A DNA stretch of 56,798 nt from Helicobacter bilis ATCC 51630 (GTDB lineage Bacteria > Campylobacterota > Campylobacteria > Campylobacterales > Helicobacteraceae), in the NCBI RefSeq assembly GCF_000686565.1, contig NZ_JMKW01000010.1, forward strand, positions 1 through 56,798, given 5' to 3'. Shown one piece after another: positions 36,972-54,966 of the stretch. The position numbers were made by a program, and so were the translations under genes. Within the stretch, counting starts at the first letter, position 1. Each line of letters opens with the position of its first letter. The notes beneath the pieces were generated by a model that was given only the letters and a program-made list of their open reading frames with translations, ran no database searches and had not been told where the DNA came from.

Positions 36972-37397
36972 ATGGCAAAAAAGATTGTTGGCGAATTAAA
37001 ATTGCAGATTCCAGCTGGCAAAGCAAATCCATCTCCTCCAGTGGGTCCAGCTCTTGGACAAAGGGGCGTTAATATTATGGAATTTTGTAAAGCTTTTAAT
37101 GAGAAAACAAAGGATATGGGTAATTTTAATATCCCCGTTATCATTACCGTGTATCAAGATAAAAGTTTTACATTTGTTACTAAAAAGCCGCCTGTAACAG
37201 ATTTGATTAAAAATGTTGCTAAATTGACAAAGGGTTCTGATAATCCTTTGAAAAATAAAATTGGTAAGCTTACACAATCTCAACTTGAAGAGATTGCAAA
37301 AACAAAAATGGAAGATTTAAATACGACTGACATTGAAGAGGCAAAAAAGATAGTTGCGGGTAGTGCTAGAAGCATGGGCGTTGAAATAGTAGATTAA
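36972..37397 (+). CDS. rplK: Ribosomal protein L11
   Basis: 141 residues. The proline-rich N-terminal domain [20 protein letters not shown] and the RNA-binding C-terminal domain ending [14 protein letters not shown] form the GTPase stalk base. AAGGATAGACA precedes the ATG. Confidence 0.99.
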   Translation: MAKKIVGELKLQIPAGKANPSPPVGPALGQRGVNIMEFCKAFNEKTKDMGNFNIPVIITVYQDKSFTFVTKKPPVTDLIKNVAKLTKGSDNPLKNKIGKLTQSQLEEIAKTKMEDLNTTDIEEAKKIVAGSARSMGVEIVD

Positions 37398-37413
37398 TTT
37401 TTGGAGAATCATA

Positions 37414-38118
37414 ATGAAGAAAAAAATGTCAAAAAGATTACAAGCTTTATCTCAAAAAATTGATTGTGATAAAACTTACGATATGGAATCTGCGATAAAT
37501 GCGGTAAAATCCCTTGCTTCTGCAAAATTCGATGAAACTGTGGAGGTTGCATTGCGACTTGGTGTTGATCCGCGTCATGCCGATCAAATGATCCGCGGTG
37601 CAGTTGTATTGCCACATGGCACGGGCAAAAAGGTAAGAGTTGCGGTATTTGCAAAGGATTTAAAAGCTGATGAGGCACGAAAAGCTGGTGCTGATGTGGT
37701 TGGCGATGAAGATTTAGCAGAACAGATTGAGGGCGGAAATATAGATTTTGATATGGTGATTGCCACACCTGATATGATGCCACTTGTTGGTAAAGTTGGT
37801 AGAATATTGGGACCAAAAGGTATCATGCCAAATCCAAAGACAGGTACGGTTACTGCTGATGTAGCAAAAGCTGTTGCAAATGCAAAAAGCGGACAAGTAA
37901 ATTTCCGTGTTGATAAAAAAGGAAACATTCATAGCCCTATTGGTAAGGCAAGTTTTGATAATAATAAATTGCTTGACAATCTAGTTGAGTTTGTAAAAAC
38001 TATCAATAGGTTAAAGCCAAGCACTGCGAAAGGCAAATATATTAAGTCAAGTAACCTTTCTTTGACGATGAGTCCATCAGTTAAAGTGGATTCACAAGAA
38101 CTTATGGATGTAAAATAG
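37414..38118 (+). CDS. rplA: Ribosomal protein L1
   Basis: 234 residues. [20 protein letters not shown]-type core reads [36 protein letters not shown] and [10 protein letters not shown] follow. In E. coli L1 represses the rplK-rplA mRNA. Confidence 0.99.
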   Translation: MKKKMSKRLQALSQKIDCDKTYDMESAINAVKSLASAKFDETVEVALRLGVDPRHADQMIRGAVVLPHGTGKKVRVAVFAKDLKADEARKAGADVVGDEDLAEQIEGGNIDFDMVIATPDMMPLVGKVGRILGPKGIMPNPKTGTVTADVAKAVANAKSGQVNFRVDKKGNIHSPIGKASFDNNKLLDNLVEFVKTINRLKPSTAKGKYIKSSNLSLTMSPSVKVDSQELMDVK

Positions 38119-38234
38119 CAGGGAAGTAAAATAAAGATTCTAGAATCTTTTTATCTTTATCTTGGGCTAGAGACTACTGGGGCGTGAAGCTTAAAAATTA
38201 CCCCGTATAAGTTTGAAGGCTGAAAGGAGGAAGC
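38119..38234 (+). promoter_or_regulatory. Candidate L10 leader between rplA and rplJ
   Basis: 116 nt untranslated spacer with a perfect 18-nt palindrome, AAAGATTCTAGAATCTTT (38133-38150), followed by TTATC. A second possible stem-loop, GGGG/CCCC (about 38180-38203), surrounds CGTGAAGCTT. The L10-L12 complex regulates rplJL through such leaders in other bacteria. No covariation evidence is available here. Confidence 0.35.
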
Positions 38235-38723
38235 ATGACAAGAGAAGAGAAAGCACAGCTTGTGGCAAATTTAAGCGAAAGCTTTAAAAATGCTAGTGCA
38301 ATGATTATTTGTGATTATAAAGGATTGCAAGTAAAGCAATTAGAGTCTTTACGCAGAAGCTCTAAAGATTCTGATATTTGCGTGCAGGTTATTAAAAATA
38401 AGCTTGCAAATATTGCATTGAAACAAGCAGGTTATAAAGAAGCTGAACTCAAAGATACAAATATTTATATTTGGTCTAACGATCAGATTTCTTTATCAAA
38501 AGTTGTATGTAAATTTCAAGAAGCAAATAGCGAAAAATTTAGCGTTAAATTTGGCTATTTTGATGGCGAGATTGTAGATTCTAAGCATATCACTGCAGTA
38601 TCTAAACTACCAAGCAAAGATGAATTGATTGGTATGTTGTTGTCTGTATGGACAGCACCTGCAAGGTATTTTGCGACAGGATTAGACAATTTAAGAAAAC
38701 AAAAAGAAGAGCAAGGAGCTTAA
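38235..38723 (+). CDS. rplJ: Ribosomal protein L10
   Basis: 162 residues. [20 protein letters not shown] and [15 protein letters not shown] are typical; the C-terminal helix anchors L7/L12 dimers. A strong AAGGAGG precedes ATG38235. rplL starts 1 bp after its stop. Confidence 0.99.
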   Translation: MTREEKAQLVANLSESFKNASAMIICDYKGLQVKQLESLRRSSKDSDICVQVIKNKLANIALKQAGYKEAELKDTNIYIWSNDQISLSKVVCKFQEANSEKFSVKFGYFDGEIVDSKHITAVSKLPSKDELIGMLLSVWTAPARYFATGLDNLRKQKEEQGA

Positions 38724-38724
38724 T

Positions 38725-39102
38725 ATGGCAATTTCAAAAGAAGATGTATTAGAATATATCGGTAATTTATCGGTTTTAGAGTTATCAGAGTTAGTAAAAG
38801 CGTTTGAAGAAAAATTTGGTGTAAGTGCTGCTCCAACGGTTGTAGCTGGTGCAGTTGCTGGTGGTGGTGCTGGAGCTGCAGCTGAAGAGAAAACAGAATT
38901 TGATGTTGTGCTTGTTGATGCGGGTGCAAACAAAATCAATGTTATTAAGGCTGTTAGAGAAATCACTGGTCTTGGCTTAAAAGAAGCTAAAGAAGCAACA
39001 GAGAAAACACCAAATACACTTAAAGAAGGCGTAAGCAAAGAAGACGCTGAAAACTTTAAGAAAAAACTTGAAGAAGCAGGTGCAAAAGTAGAAGTAAAAT
39101 AA
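38725..39102 (+). CDS. rplL: Ribosomal protein L7/L12
   Basis: 125 residues. N-terminal dimer domain, alanine/glycine hinge ([20 protein letters not shown]) and the C-terminal factor-binding domain [35 protein letters not shown]. Confidence 0.99.
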   Translation: MAISKEDVLEYIGNLSVLELSELVKAFEEKFGVSAAPTVVAGAVAGGGAGAAAEEKTEFDVVLVDAGANKINVIKAVREITGLGLKEAKEATEKTPNTLKEGVSKEDAENFKKKLEEAGAKVEVK

Positions 39103-39130
39103 CTTTTACCTAACTATTGTAAGCTTTTTA

Positions 39131-39180
39131 AGCCTATCTTTGTGGCGGAGATTCTATCCGCCTTTGGATAGGCTTTTTTG
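39131..39180 (+). terminator. Intrinsic terminator/attenuator between rplL and rpoBC
   Basis: Outer stem AGCCTATC (39131-39138) with GATAGGCT (39167-39174), inner stem GGCGGA (39144-39149) with TCCGCC (39157-39162), then a T-run. Probably partial, so that rpoBC is read at a lower level than the stalk proteins, as in E. coli. Confidence 0.8.
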
Positions 39181-39243
39181 CATTTTTATAATTTTATAAA
39201 TATTCTCTCTATTGTATCATATTTCTATTATGGGGTATGGTAG

Positions 39244-47946
<8,703 letters not shown>

Positions 47947-47975
47947 GTTTAATCTAAACATTTTTTAAGTATAAT
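47947..47975 (+). promoter_or_regulatory. Candidate promoter of rpsL-rpsG-fusA
   Basis: A consensus -10, TATAAT (47970-47975), lies 39 bp before the rpsL start, with a weak -35 GTTTAA (47947-47952) at 17 bp. Much of it lies directly after the rpoBC stop. Confidence 0.5.
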
Positions 47976-48014
47976 AGCCAAAAATTTTGTAAATTTTATT
48001 ATAAGGATGGATGT

Positions 48015-48398
48015 GTGCCAACGATTAATCAGTTGATTCGCAAGGAAAGAAAAAAGGTTGTCAAAAAGACAAAGTCGCCAGCGTTAGTAGAGTGTCCTCA
48101 AAGAAGAGGTGTTTGCACAAGAGTTTATACTACTACACCAAAGAAGCCAAACTCAGCGATTAGAAAAGTAGCTAAAGTGCGACTTACAAGTAAGTTTGAA
48201 GTGATTAGTTATATACCGGGTATTGGTCATAACTTACAAGAGCACTCTATCGTGTTAGTGCGTGGTGGCAGGGTAAGAGACTTACCGGGTGTTAAATATC
48301 ATATTATCCGTGGTGCGCTTGATACTGCAGGTGTTGCAAAGCGATCTGTTTCACGCAGTAAGTATGGTGCTAAAAAAGCAAAAGATGCTAAAAAATAA
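48015..48398 (+). CDS. rpsL: Ribosomal protein S12
   Basis: 127 residues with GTG start after [27 protein letters not shown] keeps Lys43, and the [12 protein letters not shown] region is normal; residues linked to streptomycin resistance look wild type. Confidence 0.99.
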   Translation: MPTINQLIRKERKKVVKKTKSPALVECPQRRGVCTRVYTTTPKKPNSAIRKVAKVRLTSKFEVISYIPGIGHNLQEHSIVLVRGGRVRDLPGVKYHIIRGALDTAGVAKRSVSRSKYGAKKAKDAKK

Positions 48399-48890
<492 letters not shown>

Positions 48891-48904
48891 TTTAAGGATA
48901 ATAA

Positions 48905-50983
48905 ATGGCTAGAAAAACCCCTTTAAATAAAATACGCAATATCGGTATTGCCGCACATATTGATGCTGGAAAAACGACAACTTCAGAGAGAATCTTATTC
49001 TACACAGGTGTAAGCCATAAGATTGGCGAAGTGCATGATGGTGCTGCGACAATGGACTGGATGGAGCAAGAAAAAGAGAGAGGTATCACTATTACTTCTG
49101 CGGCGACTACTTGCTTTTGGAAAGATCATCAAATTAATCTCATCGACACTCCCGGACATGTCGATTTTACAATTGAAGTAGAGAGGTCTATGCGTGTGCT
49201 TGATGGTGCTGTGGCTGTGTTTTGTTCTGTCGGTGGTGTGCAGCCCCAAAGCGAAACCGTGTGGCGACAAGCAAATAAATATGGTGTGCCGCGTATGGTA
49301 TTTGTGAATAAAATGGATAGAATCGGTGCGAATTTCTATAATGTAGAATCACAAATCAAAGAGCGACTAAAGGCTAATCCTGTGCCAATCTGCATTCCTA
49401 TCGGTGCGGAAGATTCTTTCAAAGGTGTAGTTGATTTAGTATTAATGAAAGCTATCGTGTGGAATGATGAATCTATGGGTGCAAAATACGATGTAGAAGA
49501 GATTCCAGCAGATTTAATGGATAAAGCAAATGAATATAGAGAAAAGCTTGTAGAATCTGCAGCCGAGCAAGATGAAGCTTTAATGGAAAAATATCTAGGT
49601 GGCGAAGAGCTAAGTGAAGCAGAGATTAAAAAAGGCATTAAAATGGGTTGCCATAATATGAGCCTTATCCCTATGCTTTGTGGTTCAAGCTTTAAAAACA
49701 AAGGTGTGCAAACATTGCTTGATGCAGTCGTTGATTATCTTCCAGCACCAACTGAAGTTGCAGAAATTAAAGGCATTGAGCCAAAAACAGAAGAAGAAGT
49801 GCTTGTAGAATCTAGCGATGATGGCGAATTTGCAGGACTTGCATTTAAGATTATGACAGACCCTTTTGTTGGACAGCTTACATTCGTGCGTGTATATCGC
49901 GGTAAGTTAGAATCTGGTAGCTATGTGTATAACTCTACAAAAGGCAAAAAGGAAAGGGTAGGGCGACTTTTAAAAATGCACTCTAATAAGAGAGAAGATA
50001 TTAAAGAAGTCTATGCCGGTGAGATTTGTGCCTTTGTTGGTTTAAAAGAGACGCTAACTGGAGATACACTTTGTGATGATAAAAAGCCCGTGATTCTAGA
50101 GCGTATGGAGTTCCCAGAACCTGTTATTCACATTGCAGTTGAGCCAAAGACAAAAGCTGATCAAGAGAAAATGGCAGTAGCACTTGGTAAGCTTGCAGAA
50201 GAAGACCCAAGCTTTAGGGTAAGCACACAAGAAGAAACAGGGCAAACGCTGATCGGTGGTATGGGCGAGTTACACCTTGAAATCATTGTGGATAGACTAA
50301 AGCGAGAATTCCGCGTTGAAGCAGAAGTTGGACAGCCACAAGTTGCCTTTAGGGAGACTATTCGCAGCAGTGTTACACAAGAATGTAAATACGCCAAGCA
50401 GTCAGGTGGTCGTGGGCAATACGGACATGTGCATATTAAGCTAGAGCCAAAAGAAGCAGGCAGTGGTTATGAATTTGTAAATGAGATTAGCGGTGGTGTG
50501 ATTCCAAAAGAATATATCCCAGCCGTTGATAAGGGTATCCAAGAAGCAATGCAAAATGGTGTGTTAGCAGGCTATCCAGTGGTAGATTGTAAAGTAACGC
50601 TTTATGATGGAAGCTACCACGAAGTAGATTCAAGCGAAATGGCATTTAAGATTGCTGGATCTATGGCGTTTAAAGATGCTTGTCGCAAGGCAAATGCGGT
50701 ATTATTAGAGCCTATGATGAAAGTGGAAGTTGAAGTGCCAGAAGAGTATATGGGCGATGTTATCGGCGATTTAAACCGCAGAAGAGGGCAGATTAACTCC
50801 ATGGACGATAGAATGGGGTTAAAAATCGTTAATGCGTTCGTGCCACTTGCCGAAATGTTTGGGTATTCTACCGATTTGCGTTCAGCAACACAAGGTAGAG
50901 GCACTTATACGATGGAATTTGATCACTATGGCGAAGTGCCTAGCAATATCGCTAAAGAAATCATGGATAAACGCAGCAGCTAA
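48905..50983 (+). CDS. fusA: Elongation factor G
   Basis: 692 residues; GTPase for translocation and, with RRF, ribosome recycling. G1 [12 protein letters not shown] (17-28), G3 DTPGHVDF and G4 NKMD are intact. Domains IV-V are complete ([15 protein letters not shown], then RRGQINSM). Last gene of the block. Confidence 0.99.
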   Translation: MARKTPLNKIRNIGIAAHIDAGKTTTSERILFYTGVSHKIGEVHDGAATMDWMEQEKERGITITSAATTCFWKDHQINLIDTPGHVDFTIEVERSMRVLDGAVAVFCSVGGVQPQSETVWRQANKYGVPRMVFVNKMDRIGANFYNVESQIKERLKANPVPICIPIGAEDSFKGVVDLVLMKAIVWNDESMGAKYDVEEIPADLMDKANEYREKLVESAAEQDEALMEKYLGGEELSEAEIKKGIKMGCHNMSLIPMLCGSSFKNKGVQTLLDAVVDYLPAPTEVAEIKGIEPKTEEEVLVESSDDGEFAGLAFKIMTDPFVGQLTFVRVYRGKLESGSYVYNSTKGKKERVGRLLKMHSNKREDIKEVYAGEICAFVGLKETLTGDTLCDDKKPVILERMEFPEPVIHIAVEPKTKADQEKMAVALGKLAEEDPSFRVSTQEETGQTLIGGMGELHLEIIVDRLKREFRVEAEVGQPQVAFRETIRSSVTQECKYAKQSGGRGQYGHVHIKLEPKEAGSGYEFVNEISGGVIPKEYIPAVDKGIQEAMQNGVLAGYPVVDCKVTLYDGSYHEVDSSEMAFKIAGSMAFKDACRKANAVLLEPMMKVEVEVPEEYMGDVIGDLNRRRGQINSMDDRMGLKIVNAFVPLAEMFGYSTDLRSATQGRGTYTMEFDHYGEVPSNIAKEIMDKRSS

Positions 50984-51307
50984 TCCCGCTTTGCTATCCA
51001 TTTAGCTTATCATAATTACACTTATAGAATCTAAACTCATAAGTTTAGATTCAATCTCAAAACTTCAAAATTACTATATTATTTTGACTTTCCCATAATT
51101 GTTTTTTTTTTTTGTTGCGTATAATGTGCAATTTAACGGTGAAAATTTAGCTACAATTAAACCTTATTGCATAAGCGATAATCTACAATTAAAGGTTTTC
51201 AAGTTGAAAATTTATCAATAGAATCACATAAAAACCCTTGACAAATCGTTTTTTTTGTATTATACGCACATAGCATTATATGCTAAATTTTTATGAAAGG
51301 ATTTGTT
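50984..51307. other. Gap between fusA and the small Q/N-rich gene: hairpin, T-tracts and two candidate promoters
   Basis: A perfect 11-bp hairpin, GAATCTAAACT/AGTTTAGATTC (51027-51052), follows fusA and may end its transcript, although no T-run follows. Then come a T12 run (51102-51113) just before a consensus TATAAT (51120-51125), a direct repeat CTACAATTAAA at about 51151 and 51183, and the promoter described separately. Confidence 0.5.
51238..51265 (+). promoter_or_regulatory. Promoter of the small Q/N-rich gene, with a T8 run in the spacer
   Basis: Consensus -35 TTGACA (51238-51243) and -10 TTATAC (51260-51265) at 16 bp. The spacer contains eight T in a row (51249-51256), so slippage could change spacing and promoter strength. 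Confidence 0.65.
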
Positions 51308-51457
51308 ATGAGTGATAAAAAAATAAGCCCTCAAGATAATTCTGCAAATCAGCAGAATGCAAACAAGGGAACACCGGGTGTAAATAAGCAATTTGCACAA
51401 GCTCAAGGCAATAGAGGGAAGCAAATGAATCCCAACCAAAATCAGACTAAGAAATAG
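51308..51457 (+). CDS. 49-residue Q/N-rich, basic small protein of unknown function
   Basis: Starts MSDKKISPQDNSANQQNANK and ends with the basic segment RGKQMNPNQNQTKK. It contains no cysteine, tryptophan or membrane segment, has a net positive charge and is probably disordered. AAAGGA lies seven bases before the ATG, and a good promoter stands upstream, so it looks expressed. Composition recalls small stress-associated, low-complexity proteins, but no family is recognised. Confidence 0.7.
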   Translation: MSDKKISPQDNSANQQNANKGTPGVNKQFAQAQGNRGKQMNPNQNQTKK

Positions 51458-51886
51458 TCTAAAATAAATTCATGTTGCTAAATTGCAGTATTAGGTTAGC
51501 ATTATTGCTAAATGCCTGTATTGCAAACAATATGGATTTTCCGTGTTTCTTACCTTATTCTTTTTGAATAATATTTTTGCTTATATATTTAGGGATATTG
51601 TCAAATTAAGGTATAAAGGCGGTTTTGATATTTTCCAAATGACACTTATATTTATCGTTATGCTATGGAATCTTTAGATACACTTCAAAATCATTCAGTT
51701 AGTTTCTTTCATGATTTATTATACAGACAATCATTTTAATCTTATTTTTTAGTTTTTCAAAAGCTTAATATCCTATAAATTTAAAGATTTTTCATATATT
51801 ATTATGAAAATCTACTTCAGGAATTGAATATACGCTGATAATTGTTAAATAAATCTTAATTATAAAATAAAGTAGATTCTAAAGAA
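51458..51886. other. 429-bp gap before tRNA-Glu copy 2
   Basis: Very AT-rich. An imperfect direct repeat starting TTGCTAAAT is at 51475-51492 and 51505-51525. No coding frame, promoter or terminator that I can support. Confidence 0.5.
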
Positions 51887-51962
51887 TGGCGACCCTTGAA
51901 GGATTTGAACCTTCGTTACCGCCGTGAAAGGGCGGTATCCTTGGCCTCTAGATGAAAGGGTC
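51887..51962 (-). tRNA. tRNA-Glu (TTC), copy 2, divergent from copy 1
   Basis: 76 nt cloverleaf with acceptor GACCCTT/AAGGGTC, discriminator G, anticodon stem-loop CCGCC-CTTTCAC-GGCGG, T-arm GAAGG/CCTTC and encoded CCA. D-loop and anticodon arm resemble E. coli tRNA-Glu more than copy 1 does. It has its own promoter and looks functional. Confidence 0.95.
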
Positions 51963-52303
51963 ATAAAAAGTAAAAAGAATCGATATTGTAGCAAAATCTA
52001 ATTAATACAAAAAGATAAAGTCTTATGAAATAAATATTGTGAAAGATTTTATTAACGAAGTTTCGGAGTTAAGAATCTGCAACAAAAGTTGCAGATACAA
52101 AACAAGAAAAGACATAAAGTCTTGCCCTTGTGCAAACAAAAAGTATTCCAAAAACAATATAGAGTTGAAATTTGGCATAAAGATCATCTATCAAAATTTT
52201 AGCACTTAAACAAGCATTCAAAACATAGGTAAGAGCAGAATAAATAAAAAGCAGGGTTGTTGGATAGAATAACTATGCGAGAACTAGATTCTAATATGAA
52301 AGA
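51963..52303. other. 341-bp gap between tRNA-Glu copy 2 and the maf-like gene
   Basis: The left end holds the tRNA promoter. A perfect 9-bp hairpin, ATCTGCAAC-AAAA-GTTGCAGAT (52075-52096), is followed by AAGAC/GTCTT (52108-52122). The rest shows no coding frame. Whether the hairpins end the maf transcript or belong to a small RNA cannot be told. Confidence 0.5.
51985..52013 (-). promoter_or_regulatory. Promoter of tRNA-Glu copy 2
   Basis: On the - strand an extended -10, TGCTACAAT (TACAAT at 51985-51990), with TTTTTG as -35 at 17 bp. Predicted start about 15 nt before the tRNA. Confidence 0.6.
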
Positions 52304-52384
52304 TTATCGCGTTGGCTCTTTAAAAAAAGGTGAAACATCTCTTTTAGATTCTGCATGAAATGTTTTACTACACCCAATACAACA
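52304..52384 (-). repeat. Dispersed repeat module forming the C-terminus of the Maf-like protein
   Basis: Encodes CCIGCSKTFHAESKRDVSPFFKEPTR in outline, which parallels CHVECSKTSQSLES and KKDISPFSKAQND in the other copies. The stop codon lies inside or at the edge of the module. Confidence 0.6.
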
Positions 52385-54958
52385 AGTTATTTCAGATTCC
52401 ATTGCTTTTTTGCTACTACTTATCAACGAAAAAAGTCCTTGTGAATAAAGTGTTTTTAACTTTATTAAATGCGTGTTTTCTGTGTAGTTGTTAGAATCTA
52501 GGTGTTCTGCCACTTGAGTGTATGCAGGGCTTTGGGGTGCAAATTTTATAGATTCTAGATTCTTGTTATATTGAGTGCGTAAGCACGAAATATCTTTTTT
52601 AGTTTCTATGCTAGATTTTTCGCTACGCTCAAAATGACAATTTGTTGTAGAATCTAGATTCTTCGTAGTTCCTGCAAAAAGTTGTGCGAGTAAATGCGTA
52701 TAGCTTAAGTGCATGATACTGCCCTCAAGCAAAATGATACTTTTACGCATGGCTTTATTATCAATGCTTTTTTGAAGTAGGTTAAAAATATCTTGTGTAA
52801 GGTTAAAAATATCTTGTATTGTGTGTGTATCTTGTGTGAGAATATCCTCCAAAGCGTTACTAAAAGCGGTGAGTGAATCTAGCATTTCTTTTGTATTTAG
52901 CATGAGTTTATAGGGGGTAAAATTCTCTTTAAAATGCTTCAGTTCTCTTTCTTTATCAATAGGCTTTAGTGTAAAATCATCTTCATTTAGGGCTATTGTG
53001 TGCTGAAAACGCATACCATATCCTAGATTAATCACGCTATTTGGCTTGTATAGCTTTATTGCCTCTTCGATATTTTTCGCACTCAAATAGAATAAGTCAT
53101 TGCTAAATACACGCAAATTTTTATTGCTCTCCACTTGAAAGCAATCTTTTGGAATCTCTGTATTTTCATCGCCATAAAAGCTATGTTTGGCGTGTTTGCT
53201 ATACCCATCTATATAACCACAATCTATACCGCACAATATCACATCACTCCCAAGCAAACTTGCGATACTAACCCCTGCATTACCAACAAAAGGTGCGCTA
53301 AACTCTAGCGGAATATATGTAGAATCTAAATACGCACTACTGCTACCACCGCGTAAAAATCCATATTTTTCTTTTGCTAAATTACATGCTTTTGTGTCCG
53401 TAGTCTGTGCGAATATTAGCGGAATATCTCCTAAATTTGCTTCCTGTAAAACTTCTGCTAGATAAGGCACTCGCTCAATCTCTAGCTGAAAATCAGGTCG
53501 TATGCCATGATGTCGCAAAACCTTTAAAGCTGTCCCACAACTAAGCAAAATCATAGAATCTTTATAAGCTTTCAAAAAATCAATACATAAATCAAGACTA
53601 GCCCCATTGCCTATAACACAAATTGGGGCATTTACTCGCTTTGGTCGCATGCTTAAAAGCCTAGAATCCGCTAGATTCAAACACGCATTTTTTAAGCCTA
53701 TAAGCTCATCTTCAAAGCTACCCCAACCACGCATAATAGCCTTTTTCTCTTTATAAATGAAGTCTTTAAGCAGGGCTACATTATCAGTTGTATAATGCGT
53801 TAAACTCAAACTTAAAAAATTATTTGTTAGCTTTTTTGCATGTAAAAACGCACTCACAAGTTCAAATGATATATCCTTTATAATGATAAAGCAAGAGTTC
53901 TTTCCAACATGCTGAAATAGCCTATCATAATCGATAAAATAGAGTGAAATGCGGAATAAATCAATATGTTCTTCATAAATCATTAAGGAATAAAAGTGAT
54001 AGTCTTTCTCTAGCAATTCTTGTAAAAACATGCCGCCCATAAGCCCATAGATATTTGTTTGTGGCAGGAATTTAGAATTACAAAAAGATTCTATTAGATT
54101 TTCATAGAGTGTGAGATTGCTTTGTGTTTGTATCGAATCTTGTTGTGTGGTTTTAGAATCTTTTGCGAGATTTAGATTCTGTGTATTGTCATTTTTGCAA
54201 GTATGGGTAAAATCTTCACTCGTGCGAGTGTGTAAGCATGAAATATCTTTATTGGATTTCATGTTAGATACTTCGCCTAAAGGCTTAGTATGACAAGTGG
54301 TTGTTTTAGATTCTAGATTCTCCACCAAATCTTGGTGGGTGCAGGGTTTAGGGTGCATTTTTATAGAATCTAGATTCTGTTTTAATGTTTTGTTGGATAT
54401 TTCGCTTCGCTCGATATGGCAAATTTTAGATTTTAATATAGAATCTTGCTTTTCATTACAATATGACTGAAAATTCGCATTAGATTCAAGTGGCGTAGAT
54501 TCTAAACTTTGAGATGTTTTGCTACACTCAACATGACAAGCCATAGATTCCACTCCCATTTTTACACTCTCTCTTAATAAATCATTGCAAAGCTTACCTG
54601 TGATATTTAGCTTCTCTTCATTTATAAAATGTGCGTTTGGAGTTAATACATGATTACTAAAGAGTTCCCATTGTGGATTTTTCATAGGATTTTTAGCAAG
54701 TTCTTTATGTGTGTCTTGCATACTTGTTTTATGCGTAGGGGCGTTTTTATCATTTGTGCTTTTTATAAGCGGATATTGCATAGTTTGCGTTGGGATATGG
54801 ATTACATTATATCCATACGAGTCAATATGTAGGTTGTAAAGCGTTGGGGCTTTGCTTAGGGCGTGAAAAAACTTTGGATTGAGACTTTTAAAAAACTCCA
54901 TGTTTTTATAGTAGTTTATTTGTAGCTGCTTTTCATTGAGATTATCTTGTGTTTGCAC
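52304..54958 (-). CDS. Motility accessory factor (Maf/DUF115) glycosyltransferase-like protein, repeat-expanded
   Basis: 884 residues. The core shows the DUF115 block APICVIGNGASLDLCIDFL (445-463), LLSCGTALKVLRHHGIRPDF (471-490), FVGNAGVSIASLLGSDVILCGIDCGY (557-582) and KHSFYGDE. Maf proteins transfer pseudaminic or legionaminic acid to flagellin in the cytoplasm; PseB is encoded at 9.5 kb. The H. pylori relative (HP0114) has, as I recall, about 630 residues. The excess is three blocks of dispersed repeats: residues about 139-276, 766-826 and 859-884, the last forming the C-terminus. The core motifs are untouched. glmU lies 8 bp upstream on the same strand. Confidence 0.88.
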   Translation of the reverse strand: MQTQDNLNEKQLQINYYKNMEFFKSLNPKFFHALSKAPTLYNLHIDSYGYNVIHIPTQTMQYPLIKSTNDKNAPTHKTSMQDTHKELAKNPMKNPQWELFSNHVLTPNAHFINEEKLNITGKLCNDLLRESVKMGVESMACHVECSKTSQSLESTPLESNANFQSYCNEKQDSILKSKICHIERSEISNKTLKQNLDSIKMHPKPCTHQDLVENLESKTTTCHTKPLGEVSNMKSNKDISCLHTRTSEDFTHTCKNDNTQNLNLAKDSKTTQQDSIQTQSNLTLYENLIESFCNSKFLPQTNIYGLMGGMFLQELLEKDYHFYSLMIYEEHIDLFRISLYFIDYDRLFQHVGKNSCFIIIKDISFELVSAFLHAKKLTNNFLSLSLTHYTTDNVALLKDFIYKEKKAIMRGWGSFEDELIGLKNACLNLADSRLLSMRPKRVNAPICVIGNGASLDLCIDFLKAYKDSMILLSCGTALKVLRHHGIRPDFQLEIERVPYLAEVLQEANLGDIPLIFAQTTDTKACNLAKEKYGFLRGGSSSAYLDSTYIPLEFSAPFVGNAGVSIASLLGSDVILCGIDCGYIDGYSKHAKHSFYGDENTEIPKDCFQVESNKNLRVFSNDLFYLSAKNIEEAIKLYKPNSVINLGYGMRFQHTIALNEDDFTLKPIDKERELKHFKENFTPYKLMLNTKEMLDSLTAFSNALEDILTQDTHTIQDIFNLTQDIFNLLQKSIDNKAMRKSIILLEGSIMHLSYTHLLAQLFAGTTKNLDSTTNCHFERSEKSSIETKKDISCLRTQYNKNLESIKFAPQSPAYTQVAEHLDSNNYTENTHLIKLKTLYSQGLFSLISSSKKAMESEITCCIGCSKTFHAESKRDVSPFFKEPTR
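52481..52663 (-). repeat. Dispersed repeat modules, middle insert of the Maf-like gene
   Basis: Encodes NLDSTTNCHFERSEKSSIE, KKDISCLRTQYNKNLES and KFAPQSPAYTQVAEHLDS, with AGAATCTAGATTCT pairs between modules. The order matches the prepilin peptidase insert. Confidence 0.8.
54131..54544 (-). repeat. Dispersed repeat modules, N-terminal insert of the Maf-like gene
   Basis: About 410 bp encoding CHVECSKTSQSLES, CHIERSEISNKTLKQNLDS, MHPKPCTHQDLVENLES, CHTKPLGEVSNMKS, KDISCLHTRTSEDFTHTCKN and related peptides. The stretch 54311-54378 is nearly identical to 8466-8535, 45 kb away. Confidence 0.85.
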
Positions 54959-54966
54959 GAGTATCC

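Noticed and set aside
51120-51300. Possible replication-origin-like AT-rich stretch with direct repeats
   Set aside because: No DnaA-box cluster and no dnaA or other replication genes nearby.
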